46,051 nucleotides of DNA from Gammaproteobacteria bacterium (GTDB lineage: Bacteria; Pseudomonadota; Gammaproteobacteria; DRLM01), in NCBI GenBank assembly GCA_023266095.1, contig JAHFRV010000023.1, positions 1-46,051 on the forward strand, written 5' to 3'. The position numbers were made by a program, and so were the translations under genes. A model generated the notes under the pieces. That model searched no databases, had not been told where the DNA came from, and saw only the letters and a program-made list of their open reading frames with translations. Positions 1-7,666 of the stretch are shown here, in pieces; positions within the stretch are counted from its first letter, which is position 1; each line of letters starts with the position of its first letter.

Positions 1-14
1 CGCTCGCTTTTGGG

Positions 15-1157
15 GTGTACCGGTTTGTGCTGCTGCGGCTCCTGGCGGTGGCGCGGTTTGCCGCGTTGCTGCGGGCGGTGGCGGTGCACGGTGCCTTGCT
101 GGTGATCGCGGTCAGCGTGTTTTGGGATGCGCTGGGGGGGGATGCCTTCAGCCTGTCGCTGGGTGTCCTGCTGTTTTTCTGGCAGTGGGCGCGGCTGGTG
201 ATGTACGCGATCGATCGCGCCGACGGCCTGGTGCCCGAGGATATTTCATGGCTGGATTATCTGGCGGTGTTCATCAGCCCCGGGGCCTTGCCCAACTGGA
301 ACTGGGGCGTGACCATCCCCCAGGGTTATGCCTATCTCGCTAATAATTTTCTCTGCGAGGATAAGAATAAGATCGTGATGAGCGGCGTGCGTCTGTTGCT
401 GCTGGCGATGGCTTATCTCGTGTTATGGAACTGGCTGCATCATTTTTTCGTGGGTATCGCCACACGCTTCGGGGTGGAGGTCTTCGACGGTTACACCCGC
501 GCCATGGTGCGGGCCTTCGTGGCCGGTGAAGAGGTCGGCACGGCCTCGGTGCTGGTGACCACCTTGCTGGATCTGATCCGCTTCATGATGTATTTTGCCG
601 GCGTGGTGCATTTCAAGGTGGCGGTGTGGCGCTTGTGCGGCTACCGCGTCGATGCCTATTACAACCAGCCCTGGCTGGCGACCAATCTGGTGAATTTCTG
701 GGGACGCTTCGCCTATCACTACCGCGAGTTTTTGGCGCGCGCATTTTATTATCCGGTGTTCTTCCGCTGGTTCAAACACGCGCCCCGCCTGCGGCTGCTG
801 GTGGCGAGTCTGGCCGCCGCCGGTGTGGGGAATTTGATCTGGCATATCACCGAGCGGGTTTTTTTCCGCGAAATGGATGTGGAGAACTTGGCCTACGTGC
901 TCGGCACCTGGCCGTATTTTTTAATGCTGGGCCTCGGTATCGGTCTGACCCAAGTGGTGCTGATGCGCAAAAAACGCACCCGCAAGCCCTGGCGCGCCGA
1001 CCGCTGGTGGATCACCGATGTGCTGGCGGTCTATTTGACCTTGCAGTATTTTGCCCTGATCCATATCTTCGCCCGCCCGGTGGAGGGCAGTACGCAGTGG
1101 GATCTGTTCCGGCTGTTCGCGCGCGGCTTGGGCATCTTTCTGCCGGCCTGGCCGTGA
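15..1157 (+). CDS. MBOAT-like multi-pass membrane protein (possible O-acyltransferase), 5' end uncertain
   Basis: The 380-residue product is hydrophobic, with about eight to nine apparent membrane segments. The stretch around residues 220-245 (NLVNFWGRFAYHYREF) resembles the conserved region of membrane-bound O-acyltransferases, where an S-x-FWRRWH-like motif occurs. A His at residue 277, in GNLIWHI, sits where the family's catalytic His would be. MBOAT proteins transfer acyl groups to polysaccharides, lipids or proteins from within the membrane. The start given is a GTG at base 15. The frame stays open to base 3, so the gene may begin before the window. The next gene on the same strand is an oxygenase about 150 bases on, separated by palindromes. 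The family match is by motif only, and another polytopic membrane protein family is possible. Confidence 0.5.
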   Translation: MYRFVLLRLLAVARFAALLRAVAVHGALLVIAVSVFWDALGGDAFSLSLGVLLFFWQWARLVMYAIDRADGLVPEDISWLDYLAVFISPGALPNWNWGVTIPQGYAYLANNFLCEDKNKIVMSGVRLLLLAMAYLVLWNWLHHFFVGIATRFGVEVFDGYTRAMVRAFVAGEEVGTASVLVTTLLDLIRFMMYFAGVVHFKVAVWRLCGYRVDAYYNQPWLATNLVNFWGRFAYHYREFLARAFYYPVFFRWFKHAPRLRLLVASLAAAGVGNLIWHITERVFFREMDVENLAYVLGTWPYFLMLGLGIGLTQVVLMRKKRTRKPWRADRWWITDVLAVYLTLQYFALIHIFARPVEGSTQWDLFRLFARGLGIFLPAWP

Positions 1158-1215
1158 GCCGTCCCGGTTCTATTGATGCGGCATGAAGATGTTTGCAGCC
1201 GCATCCCCTCACCCC

Positions 1216-1240
1216 CACCCTCTCCCAGAGGGAGAGGGTG
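1216..1240. repeat. REP-like inverted repeat with 11-base arms
   Basis: Arms at 1216-1226 and 1230-1240 are perfect reverse complements (CACCCTCTCCC and GGGAGAGGGTG) around a 3-base loop. Palindromes of this C-rich type are scattered between genes in many proteobacterial genomes. It lies just downstream of the MBOAT-like gene. There is no T-run after it, so it is not a classical intrinsic terminator. Confidence 0.75.
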
Positions 1241-1248
1241 TAAACAGT

Positions 1249-1278
1249 GGCCAGATGAAGTTGAAACTTCATCTGGCC
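1249..1278. repeat. 30-base near-perfect palindrome (14-base arms, 2-base centre)
   Basis: Bases 1249-1262 (GGCCAGATGAAGTT) pair exactly with 1265-1278 around the dinucleotide GA. The palindrome lies 8 bases after the REP-like repeat and about 15 bases before the ribosome binding site of the oxygenase gene. There is no T-run. It could be an operator for a dimeric regulator, a hairpin affecting the oxygenase mRNA, or part of a mobile repeat. Confidence 0.7.
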
Positions 1279-1307
1279 GGCGCAATAAATCGTGAGAGGG
1301 TGATGTG

Positions 1308-2261
1308 ATGAAATGGGCGAATCTACTCAGCGACGGCCCCTTGCCCTTGGTGATCGAACCGGAGGGAAAACCGGAAGCGGATTGCGGTAGCTTGTGCGCG
1401 TGGATCGCGGGCCACTTGCCCTGGCTGGAGGAGCGGCTGCTGGCCCACGGTGGCCTCTTGTTTCGCGGCTACTCGGTGTCGTCCGCCGCGGAATTCAGCC
1501 GGGTGGCGGAGGGCTTCGCCGGACCCCTGCGCGCTTATGCGGGCGGGGAATCGCCGCGGCGCGCCGTCACGGGCCGGGTCTACAATTCCACGGATTATCC
1601 CAGTCACCTGGACATTCCTCTGCACAACGAAATGTCTTACGCGAAGAGCTGGCCGCGCAAGGTGTTGTTTTATTGCCGGTGCCCCCCGCAACAGGGCGGC
1701 GAGACGCCCTTGGCCAACAGCCACGAAGTATTGCAATCATTAGCCGAGGACTTGGTGACGCGTTTTCGAGAGAGGGGAGTGAGCTATCTGCAGAATTTGC
1801 ATGGCGGCTGGGGTTTGGGCAAATCCTGGCAGGCGGTGTTCGAGACCGATGACCGGGCGGCGGTGGAGGCATTTTGCCGGGAGGAAGCCATCGATTTTCG
1901 CTGGACCGAGCAGGGGATGGTGACCGAGGCGCGCCGCCCCGCGCTGATCACCCACCCGCTCAGCGGCGTGGAGGTGTGGTTCAACCAAGCCCACTTATGG
2001 CACGTGTCGAGCCGGGGTGAAAAGGAGAGCGCGGCCCTGCTGCGGGTTTGCGACGAGAGGCACCTGCCGCGCAATGCGCTCCACGGTGACGGCAGTCTCA
2101 TTGACTCCGGTGATTTAGCAGCGATCCGCCAGGCCTATGCGGCACGGCAGATCGCCTTTCCTTGGCGGCGGGGTGATGTTCTGGTGTTGGATAATGTGCT
2201 GGTGGCGCATGGCCGCAAGTCCTTCGAGGGGGAGAGGGAGATTTTGGTGGCGATGGCCTGA
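1308..2261 (+). CDS. TauD/TfdA-family Fe(II)/2-oxoglutarate-dependent oxygenase
   Basis: The 317-residue protein belongs to the taurine dioxygenase / SyrP-like fold. Numbered from the GTG at 1305, the metal-binding pair is visible as HNE at residues 107-109, and the distal His and co-substrate Arg are in VAHGR near residue 300. The stretch from FYCRCPP to ETPLANS is typical of clavaminate-synthase and SyrP-type members. Such enzymes hydroxylate or otherwise oxidise a small molecule or carrier-bound amino acid; the substrate cannot be read from sequence. I chose the ATG at 1308 over the GTG at 1305 because GAGAGGG at 1294-1300 gives a 7-base spacing. The neighbour upstream is an acyltransferase-like membrane protein, which hints at a modification pathway extending off the window. 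Confidence 0.8.
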   Translation: MKWANLLSDGPLPLVIEPEGKPEADCGSLCAWIAGHLPWLEERLLAHGGLLFRGYSVSSAAEFSRVAEGFAGPLRAYAGGESPRRAVTGRVYNSTDYPSHLDIPLHNEMSYAKSWPRKVLFYCRCPPQQGGETPLANSHEVLQSLAEDLVTRFRERGVSYLQNLHGGWGLGKSWQAVFETDDRAAVEAFCREEAIDFRWTEQGMVTEARRPALITHPLSGVEVWFNQAHLWHVSSRGEKESAALLRVCDERHLPRNALHGDGSLIDSGDLAAIRQAYAARQIAFPWRRGDVLVLDNVLVAHGRKSFEGEREILVAMA

Positions 2262-2864
2262 GGCGGTTGGCTATGCCGGCGTGGTATTCGTTCCGGGGGC
2301 GCTCTACAGACTGCGGGATTTTTTACATGACGGTGCAATTGCTCGGTTGGCATTTAAATATAGTTTTTGAATTGTTGATGGTAGCAATTGCTAAAAGTTT
2401 TTTTCAGGCGCCAGTCGAGCATGCCCTCAAAGGCCATCTGGCTTTGCGCCGCAGTGCTTGCGTCGGACCTATTATCAATAATGTTAATCCATAAATTATG
2501 AAATTGGTTCTTTGCTGGGGCAATTGGGTCGTGGTTTGAAGAGACTGCTGCTGGCTTTATGAGTTTTTTGTCTGGAAGGGGTGTCGGGAATGTTTACATT
2601 TCCTGAATCGGCTTCGTTCGCAGATTTTCAAGATAACAAAAACAGAAGGAAAACGATTTGTTTATCAGACGGTAATAACTCTGGGCCTGAAACTTGCGTT
2701 ACAGAGTAACCAAAGATTATTCGCTGGGGTTTTGCGGCCTCGGCGCCTGATTCTGTAAAAAGTACAGCACTCTGCCTGTGCTGGTTCTAAATGATCAAGT
2801 TGGCCTCCATGAGGGGGCTGGCTGTGCAGTTTAAGAAGTTAATAAAATCCAAGGAGATTCAACC
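2262..2864. other. Noncoding stretch, AT-richer, upstream of the SdrD-like gene
   Basis: About 600 bases without a convincing gene. The word GCAATTGC occurs at 2335-2342, again inside the palindrome TAGCAATTGCTA at 2382-2393 (followed by a T-run at 2398-2404), and as GCAATTG at 2520-2526. The palindrome plus T-run could end oxygenase transcripts. A short inverted repeat, CAGCAC/GTGCTG, lies at 2765-2783. I find no good -35/-10 pair and no recognisable riboswitch. A clear ribosome binding site, AAGGAG at 2851-2856, serves the next gene. The length suggests a regulated 5' region for the secreted protein. Confidence 0.4.
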
Positions 2865-5800
2865 ATGTTTAACACTCCGAAGCTAAAGGGGTGGGCGTTA
2901 AGCGCCTGCCTGCTGGGACTTGTTGCAACCCCCCCGGCCTGGTCGGCGGACGTTATCCAGTTCGATGCGGATGGTCCCGCCCCCGCCAACGGGTCGATGC
3001 CCGTGGTGGCGTTTGACTGGATCCAGTCCAGTAATGTGATGACGGCGGCGCCCGGCTCAACGACACCGGCGTTTCCGCTGTTGCCGGGCCAGTCCAGGTC
3101 GGTACAGATGCTCAGCCATGGTGTGTTGAACGGGTTTGCGGATATCAATGGCAATCCGGCCGGCTCGCCGGCGGGGCTGAATACCAATTTTGAACTCACC
3201 TTTGTAGTGGGTTTCGGTGCGCGGGTGACCAATAATAATGGCACGTTGAGCTTCGGCCCCATCGACACCGACCCCAAATTCAAACAGTTCGTCGAGGTCT
3301 GGTATGACCAAGGGCCCTCGGTGAAGAGCGACGCGCTCAGCGGTTTGGGTTATGCGGGGGGCAGCACATTGATCTTGCGAGGCGAGGTCGTAGACATCAG
3401 TCAGAGCCCGCTGCCTATCAATGGCCCCCTGGTCACCTTTGACCAGTTTGGTGCCAATGACTTTCCTGGTGTGCAAACCCCGTATGGTACCGGCGGCATG
3501 CAGCTCACCGCGCGGGTGATCGAAGCCAACCCGGCTTTCTTCGTGAACAACTCGCTGCCGGTGGGATCGACCACCCTGTTCTTCAACCAATCGTTGCAGA
3601 ACTTGTTTGCGCAAACCAATCCCTCCAAGAGTTTTGTGCGCGGTTCGGTGACGGACGGCCATCCGACTTTTAACCCCGTGCTGGGCGCAATTAATGGTCA
3701 ATCCGGGCCCGACTTCCAGCAACAAGTGGACGCCAACAACAGCTTCACCGCGCCGCTGTGCACGGGCCAGATCGGCAACTTCGTTTGGAACGACCTCAAT
3801 AGCAACGGCCTACAAAACGTGGGCGAGCCGGGTTTCGACGGCGTGCAACTGGTATTGCGTAATGCTGTGACCAACGCCTTGATCGGGACCACCAACACCG
3901 CGGGCGGCGGCCAGTACCTGTTCAGCGGCCTGTGCGCAGGCAGCTACCAGGTGACGGTAACCGAAGCCACCCTGCCCGCCGGTTTCGTCCCCACCACCAG
4001 CTTCGCGGGTGACACCGACCTGGACAACAACGGCAGCCCCGCCACGGTCATCCTGCCCGCCAACAACACCCAAGACCTGAGTATCGACTTCGGCTACCGC
4101 CAACCGCCCGCCTCCTTGGGCGACCTCGTGTGGAATGACCTGAACCGCAACGGCATCCAAGACGGCAACGAGCAGGGCATCAATGGACTGACCGTGCAAT
4201 TGTTCGTATGTGGTGCGGATCCCAACGGCGCGCCGCTGGCAACGAAAGTCACCGCCAACGGCGGCCTCTACCTGTTCGACAACCTGGCCCCGGGCAGTTA
4301 CTTCGTGAAATTCGCTCTGGCCGCGGGTTATGTCTTCAGCCCGATGGATGCGGGTAACGACAGTCTCGACAGCGACGCCAACCTGGCCACCGGCGTGACG
4401 GACTGCGTGGATCTCTCCCCCGGCGAAACCGACCTCAGCGTGGACGCGGGCATGAACCGTCCGGCGGAGTCCAGCCTGGGCAACTACGTGTGGGAAGACA
4501 CCAACGCCAACGGTCTGCAGGACGACGGCAATACCGGTGTGCCCAATGTGACCGTCAACCTGTTCAACTGCGACGGCACCTCGGCGGGCAAACCCGCGGT
4601 GCTGACCGACGCCAACGGTTTCTATCAGTTCACGGGCTTGAGCGCGGGCCAATACTACGTGGTGTTCAACTTGAGCACCGCCGCCCCGGGCTTTGTGTTC
4701 ACCACCCAGAATGTCGCCGGCAACAGCAATGAAGCCACCGACAGCGACGCCAATCCCTTCACCGGGAAGTCGGAACCCTGTGTGACCCTGGGCATCAACG
4801 AAGCCAATAATGACGTCGACGCCGGCGTCTACCAATACGCCGAATTAGGTGACCGGGTATGGTTCGACACCAACCAAAACGGCCTGCAAGACGGCGGCGA
4901 GAATGGCATTGCCAATGTGGCGGTCAATCTGCTTGACTGCGATAACCAGACCGTGATGGATACTATGCTCACCAACGCTAGCGGCAACTATCTGTTCACT
5001 GATCTGGTGCCGGGTCGTTACATGGTGGAGTTCGTCAACCCCAACCCCGGTGTGCTGGTGTTCACTTCAAAAGACGTGGGTGCCGATGACGCCGTGGATA
5101 GCGATGCCGATGTCACCACCGGCCGCACCACCAGTGCCTGCATCAAATTGGAGTCCGGTCAGAGCGATTTGGCCTGGGACGCGGGTCTTTATGAGCCGCT
5201 GAAGCCGAAGATCGACATCGAGAAGTCGACCAATGACGTGGATGCGGACAATCCCAACGGCACTGGCATCCCGCAGATCGCGCCTGGCTCGAAAGTGACC
5301 TGGACCTATACCGTGAAGAACACGGGTAATACGGCCCTCTCCAACGTGACCGTCACCGATGACCAGCCGGGCGTGGTGGTGAGCTGTCCCAAGACCAGCC
5401 TGGCGGTGGGCGAGACCATGATCTGTACGGCGATAGGAATGGCGGTCAACCTGGCCACGGACACCACCTTTACCAAGGTGTCGGGTACCTGCGGCGGCGT
5501 GCCCAATTCCACTCTGTACGAAAATATGGGCAAGGCCACGGGCAAGACCTTCCTGGGCGACGTGGTGCAAGACACCGACCCCAGCCACTACTGTAACCCG
5601 CGCACCACCACGGGTGCGGGCACCGGCACCCCCGGTTATTGGAAGAACCATCCCAATGCCTGGCCGGTGAGCAGCATCACCATCGGTGGCGTGGTCTACA
5701 GTAAGGCGAATGCCATCCTCTGGATGGGCGCCAAAGACGGCGACAAGACCGTGACCATGTTCCGCTCCTTGGTGTCCGCCAAGCTGAACGTGTTGATCGG

Positions 5801-5978
5801 CGCGGAGAGCAGCTGTATCGCCTCCACCATCACCGCGGCCGACAGCTGGATGAAGACCTACGGCCCGGTAGGCAGTAAGGTCGATGCCAGCAGCCAGGCC
5901 TGGAAGATCGGCGAGCCGTTGTATAAGAAGCTGGATGACTACAACAACGGTCTGTTGTGCGCCCCCCACCGTGATTAA
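2865..5978 (+). CDS. Secreted multidomain protein: four SdrD-B-like repeats, DUF11-like domain, TPGYWKNH C-terminal domain
   Basis: A Sec signal peptide is clear (cleavage likely after AWSA, near residue 28). Residues 29-300 form a beta-rich N-terminal region of unknown family. Four repeats of the SdrD B-like/Cna-B type start near residues 303, 418, 536 and 660, each opening with G-x-x-VW-x-D-x-N-x-NG-(L/I)Q and carrying Asp/Asn-rich calcium-type loops. A DUF11-like domain follows (about 780-860; TWTYTVKNTGN). The C-terminal domain starts at TPGYWKNH, near 919, and is mostly helical. There is no PEP-CTERM tail, LPXTG motif, T9SS domain or autotransporter barrel, so it is probably released or held non-covalently at the surface. 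AAGGAG 8 bases upstream supports the start. A strong terminator follows, so it is monocistronic. Confidence 0.85.
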   Translation: MFNTPKLKGWALSACLLGLVATPPAWSADVIQFDADGPAPANGSMPVVAFDWIQSSNVMTAAPGSTTPAFPLLPGQSRSVQMLSHGVLNGFADINGNPAGSPAGLNTNFELTFVVGFGARVTNNNGTLSFGPIDTDPKFKQFVEVWYDQGPSVKSDALSGLGYAGGSTLILRGEVVDISQSPLPINGPLVTFDQFGANDFPGVQTPYGTGGMQLTARVIEANPAFFVNNSLPVGSTTLFFNQSLQNLFAQTNPSKSFVRGSVTDGHPTFNPVLGAINGQSGPDFQQQVDANNSFTAPLCTGQIGNFVWNDLNSNGLQNVGEPGFDGVQLVLRNAVTNALIGTTNTAGGGQYLFSGLCAGSYQVTVTEATLPAGFVPTTSFAGDTDLDNNGSPATVILPANNTQDLSIDFGYRQPPASLGDLVWNDLNRNGIQDGNEQGINGLTVQLFVCGADPNGAPLATKVTANGGLYLFDNLAPGSYFVKFALAAGYVFSPMDAGNDSLDSDANLATGVTDCVDLSPGETDLSVDAGMNRPAESSLGNYVWEDTNANGLQDDGNTGVPNVTVNLFNCDGTSAGKPAVLTDANGFYQFTGLSAGQYYVVFNLSTAAPGFVFTTQNVAGNSNEATDSDANPFTGKSEPCVTLGINEANNDVDAGVYQYAELGDRVWFDTNQNGLQDGGENGIANVAVNLLDCDNQTVMDTMLTNASGNYLFTDLVPGRYMVEFVNPNPGVLVFTSKDVGADDAVDSDADVTTGRTTSACIKLESGQSDLAWDAGLYEPLKPKIDIEKSTNDVDADNPNGTGIPQIAPGSKVTWTYTVKNTGNTALSNVTVTDDQPGVVVSCPKTSLAVGETMICTAIGMAVNLATDTTFTKVSGTCGGVPNSTLYENMGKATGKTFLGDVVQDTDPSHYCNPRTTTGAGTGTPGYWKNHPNAWPVSSITIGGVVYSKANAILWMGAKDGDKTVTMFRSLVSAKLNVLIGAESSCIASTITAADSWMKTYGPVGSKVDASSQAWKIGEPLYKKLDDYNNGLLCAPHRD

Positions 5979-6032
5979 ACAGGGCAAGGGCTGACACACT
6001 AGACCTCTACCCCGCCCTCGCGGGGGACTGAT

Positions 6033-6066
6033 AAGGGCGCTGATGCAAATCAGCGCCCTTTTTTTT
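6033..6066 (+). terminator. Rho-independent terminator after the SdrD-like gene
   Basis: A 12-base perfect stem (6033-6044 with 6049-6060) closes a GCAA loop and runs into eight Ts at 6059-6066. A smaller GC hairpin, CCCCGC/GCGGGG (6010-6025), lies just before it. This is a textbook intrinsic terminator 55 bases after the stop codon. Confidence 0.92.
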
Positions 6067-6418
6067 GCGTGGTCTCCGCCCGTGGGGCACGATATGCTGG
6101 GCAGCGATGCATGCCAAGTGCCGTGAGTCTCCCGACGCAGCATTTTTTGTTCTCCCCGGCATGTTGACCGCCCCAATGGATGGTTGGATGGTGGCCATGA
6201 GGGTCAGTTCCGCTTGGCGCGAGCGCGCTTCGTGCGCTGTGCGGCAGCTTGATATCCTCGCGGTCTTTTCCGGCGCCGCCCGGGGACTGCCAGAGAGGGT
6301 GCCAGCTCGCGGGGCTTGAGTTATAGTTTTTCGATGGATACACGGAATGGCGTTGCCATGAATAGGCGAGGGTCAGGGATGCATAGGCTGCAGAAGGCGC
6401 AAACGGAGGGGCGCGAGG
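6067..6418. other. Intergenic region upstream of the export island
   Basis: About 350 bases with no supported gene. Short open frames on both strands have no ribosome binding site and no recognisable product. A weak promoter-like pair (TTGAGT at 6316-6321, TACACG 17 bases on) is the best I can see. GAGGGGCGCGAGG immediately before 6419 supplies the ribosome binding site for the first permease. Confidence 0.35.
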
Positions 6419-7642
6419 ATGTCTGACGCACTGTTAGCGCTGCGTTCCCTGCTGCGTCAGCCACGTCGCACGGCCATCGCCTTGTTCGCCATCGGCTTCG
6501 GGGTAGTGGCTTTGCTGTTGGCCGGCGGATTCATGGAATGGATTTTCTGGGCGATGCGTGAATCCACTATTCAATCCCAGCTAGGCCATGTACAAGTCGT
6601 CCGGCCCGGTTACCTCAAGCAAGGGGCGGCCGATCCCTATCGTTTCTTCATGCCGGACGACGGCGTGCAACAAGGTTATCTGGAGGGTCTCGAACACGCG
6701 CAGGAAGTGGTGCCGCGGATCGGTTTCAGCGGTTTGATCAGTCATGGCGATGCCACCGTGTCCTTCATCGGTGAGGGAGTGGATCCGGCCCGGGAAGTCG
6801 CCTTGAGCCGCTATCTGGTGATAGTTGAAGGGGTAGCCCTCGCCGCGGGTGATGAAGGAGGTTTGCTGTTAGGCGAAGGCTTGGCCGCCAATTTAGGCGC
6901 CAAGCCCGGCGATACGGTGGTGCTGTTGTCCACCACTGCTTCGGGCGGTATCAATGCCGTCGAGGCTAAAGTGCGCGGCCTGTTTTTCACTTCCAATAAG
7001 GAATTCGACGATGTGGCCTTACGGCTGCCTTTGAGCCTGGCGCAGCGGTTATTGAAAACCCAAGGTGTGCATCGCTGGTTGGTGCTGCTCGACGATACCG
7101 CTTACACCGATACCGCGGTGGCGAAAATCAAAGCGCATTTCGCGGCGGAGGGCGAAGCGCTCGAGGTGGTGCCTTGGTATCGGCTCGCGGATTTTTACAA
7201 TAAGACCGTGGCCTTGTTCGGGCGGCAGCTGGGAGTGGTGGCCGGCATCATCGGTCTCATCATCGTCCTGAGTATTTCCAATACCCTGATCATGAGTGTG
7301 CTGGAGCGGACCCGCGAGATCGGCACGCTGCTGGCCTTAGGTCATCGGCGGCGGCAGGTGTTGGGTTTGTATGTGAGCGAGGGTTTGTGGCTGGGCATCA
7401 TCGGGGGCCTCGCGGGTGTAATAATCGGTGTGATGCTGGCACAGCTGATTTCCGCGGTGGGGATACCCATGCCGCCGCCGCCCGGCATGAAGCGCGGTTA
7501 CAGCGGTGAGATCATGCTGACCTGGTCGTTGATCGCGGGGACCTGGCTGTTGGCGGTGGTAAGCACGGTGCTGGCCAGTCTCTATCCGGCGTGGAAGGCC
7601 TCGCGGCTGGTCATCGTGGATGCCTTGCGTCATGGGCGCTGA
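6419..7642 (+). CDS. ABC transporter permease, MacB/LolC-E (FtsX) family, first paralogue
   Basis: The 407-residue protein has the MacB-type layout: an N-terminal membrane helix (about 19-40), a periplasmic MacB-core-like domain (about 45-265) and three C-terminal helices forming the FtsX domain (about 275-300, 325-350, 370-392). The cytoplasmic coupling segment VLERTREIGTLLALG is typical of the family. A MPPPPGM segment before the last helix is shared with the next gene. Such permeases use ATP to extract lipoproteins or other hydrophobic cargo from the inner membrane or to drive periplasmic efflux. The partner ATPase is probably the one at 9885-10559. A strong purine-rich ribosome binding site directly precedes the ATG. 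Confidence 0.88.
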   Translation: MSDALLALRSLLRQPRRTAIALFAIGFGVVALLLAGGFMEWIFWAMRESTIQSQLGHVQVVRPGYLKQGAADPYRFFMPDDGVQQGYLEGLEHAQEVVPRIGFSGLISHGDATVSFIGEGVDPAREVALSRYLVIVEGVALAAGDEGGLLLGEGLAANLGAKPGDTVVLLSTTASGGINAVEAKVRGLFFTSNKEFDDVALRLPLSLAQRLLKTQGVHRWLVLLDDTAYTDTAVAKIKAHFAAEGEALEVVPWYRLADFYNKTVALFGRQLGVVAGIIGLIIVLSISNTLIMSVLERTREIGTLLALGHRRRQVLGLYVSEGLWLGIIGGLAGVIIGVMLAQLISAVGIPMPPPPGMKRGYSGEIMLTWSLIAGTWLLAVVSTVLASLYPAWKASRLVIVDALRHGR

Positions 7643-7666
7643 CGGGTTTTTCGAAGAGTGGATGCC

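Noticed and set aside
2267-2494. 75-residue plus-strand open frame after the oxygenase
   Set aside because: It has no ribosome binding site, an unconvincing translation, and runs through the GCAATTGC palindrome and T-run.
2784-2850. Sigma-54-like promoter before the SdrD-like gene
   Set aside because: A GG-N10-GC spacing exists near 2814-2830, but the surrounding bases do not match the TGGCAC/TTGC consensus well enough.
3810-4835. 341-residue open frame on the minus strand inside the SdrD-like gene
   Set aside because: It is antisense to the repeat region; its length follows from the high GC content and repetitive codon pattern of the real gene, and the product matches nothing.
3775-4860. 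Regularly spaced similar DNA segments resembling an array
   Set aside because: The spacing (about 350 bases) and translation show they are protein-domain repeats of the SdrD B-like type, not CRISPR repeats.
5623-5978. Possible PEP-CTERM sorting tail on the SdrD-like protein
   Set aside because: The C-terminus has no PEP motif, no membrane helix and no terminal basic cluster; it ends LLCAPHRD.
5067-6176. 369-residue minus-strand open frame across the end of the SdrD-like gene
   Set aside because: It runs antisense through the intrinsic terminator and lacks a ribosome binding site and any recognisable domain.
6065-6319. 84-residue plus-strand open frame after the SdrD-like gene
   Set aside because: It starts in the T-run of the terminator and has no ribosome binding site or recognisable product.
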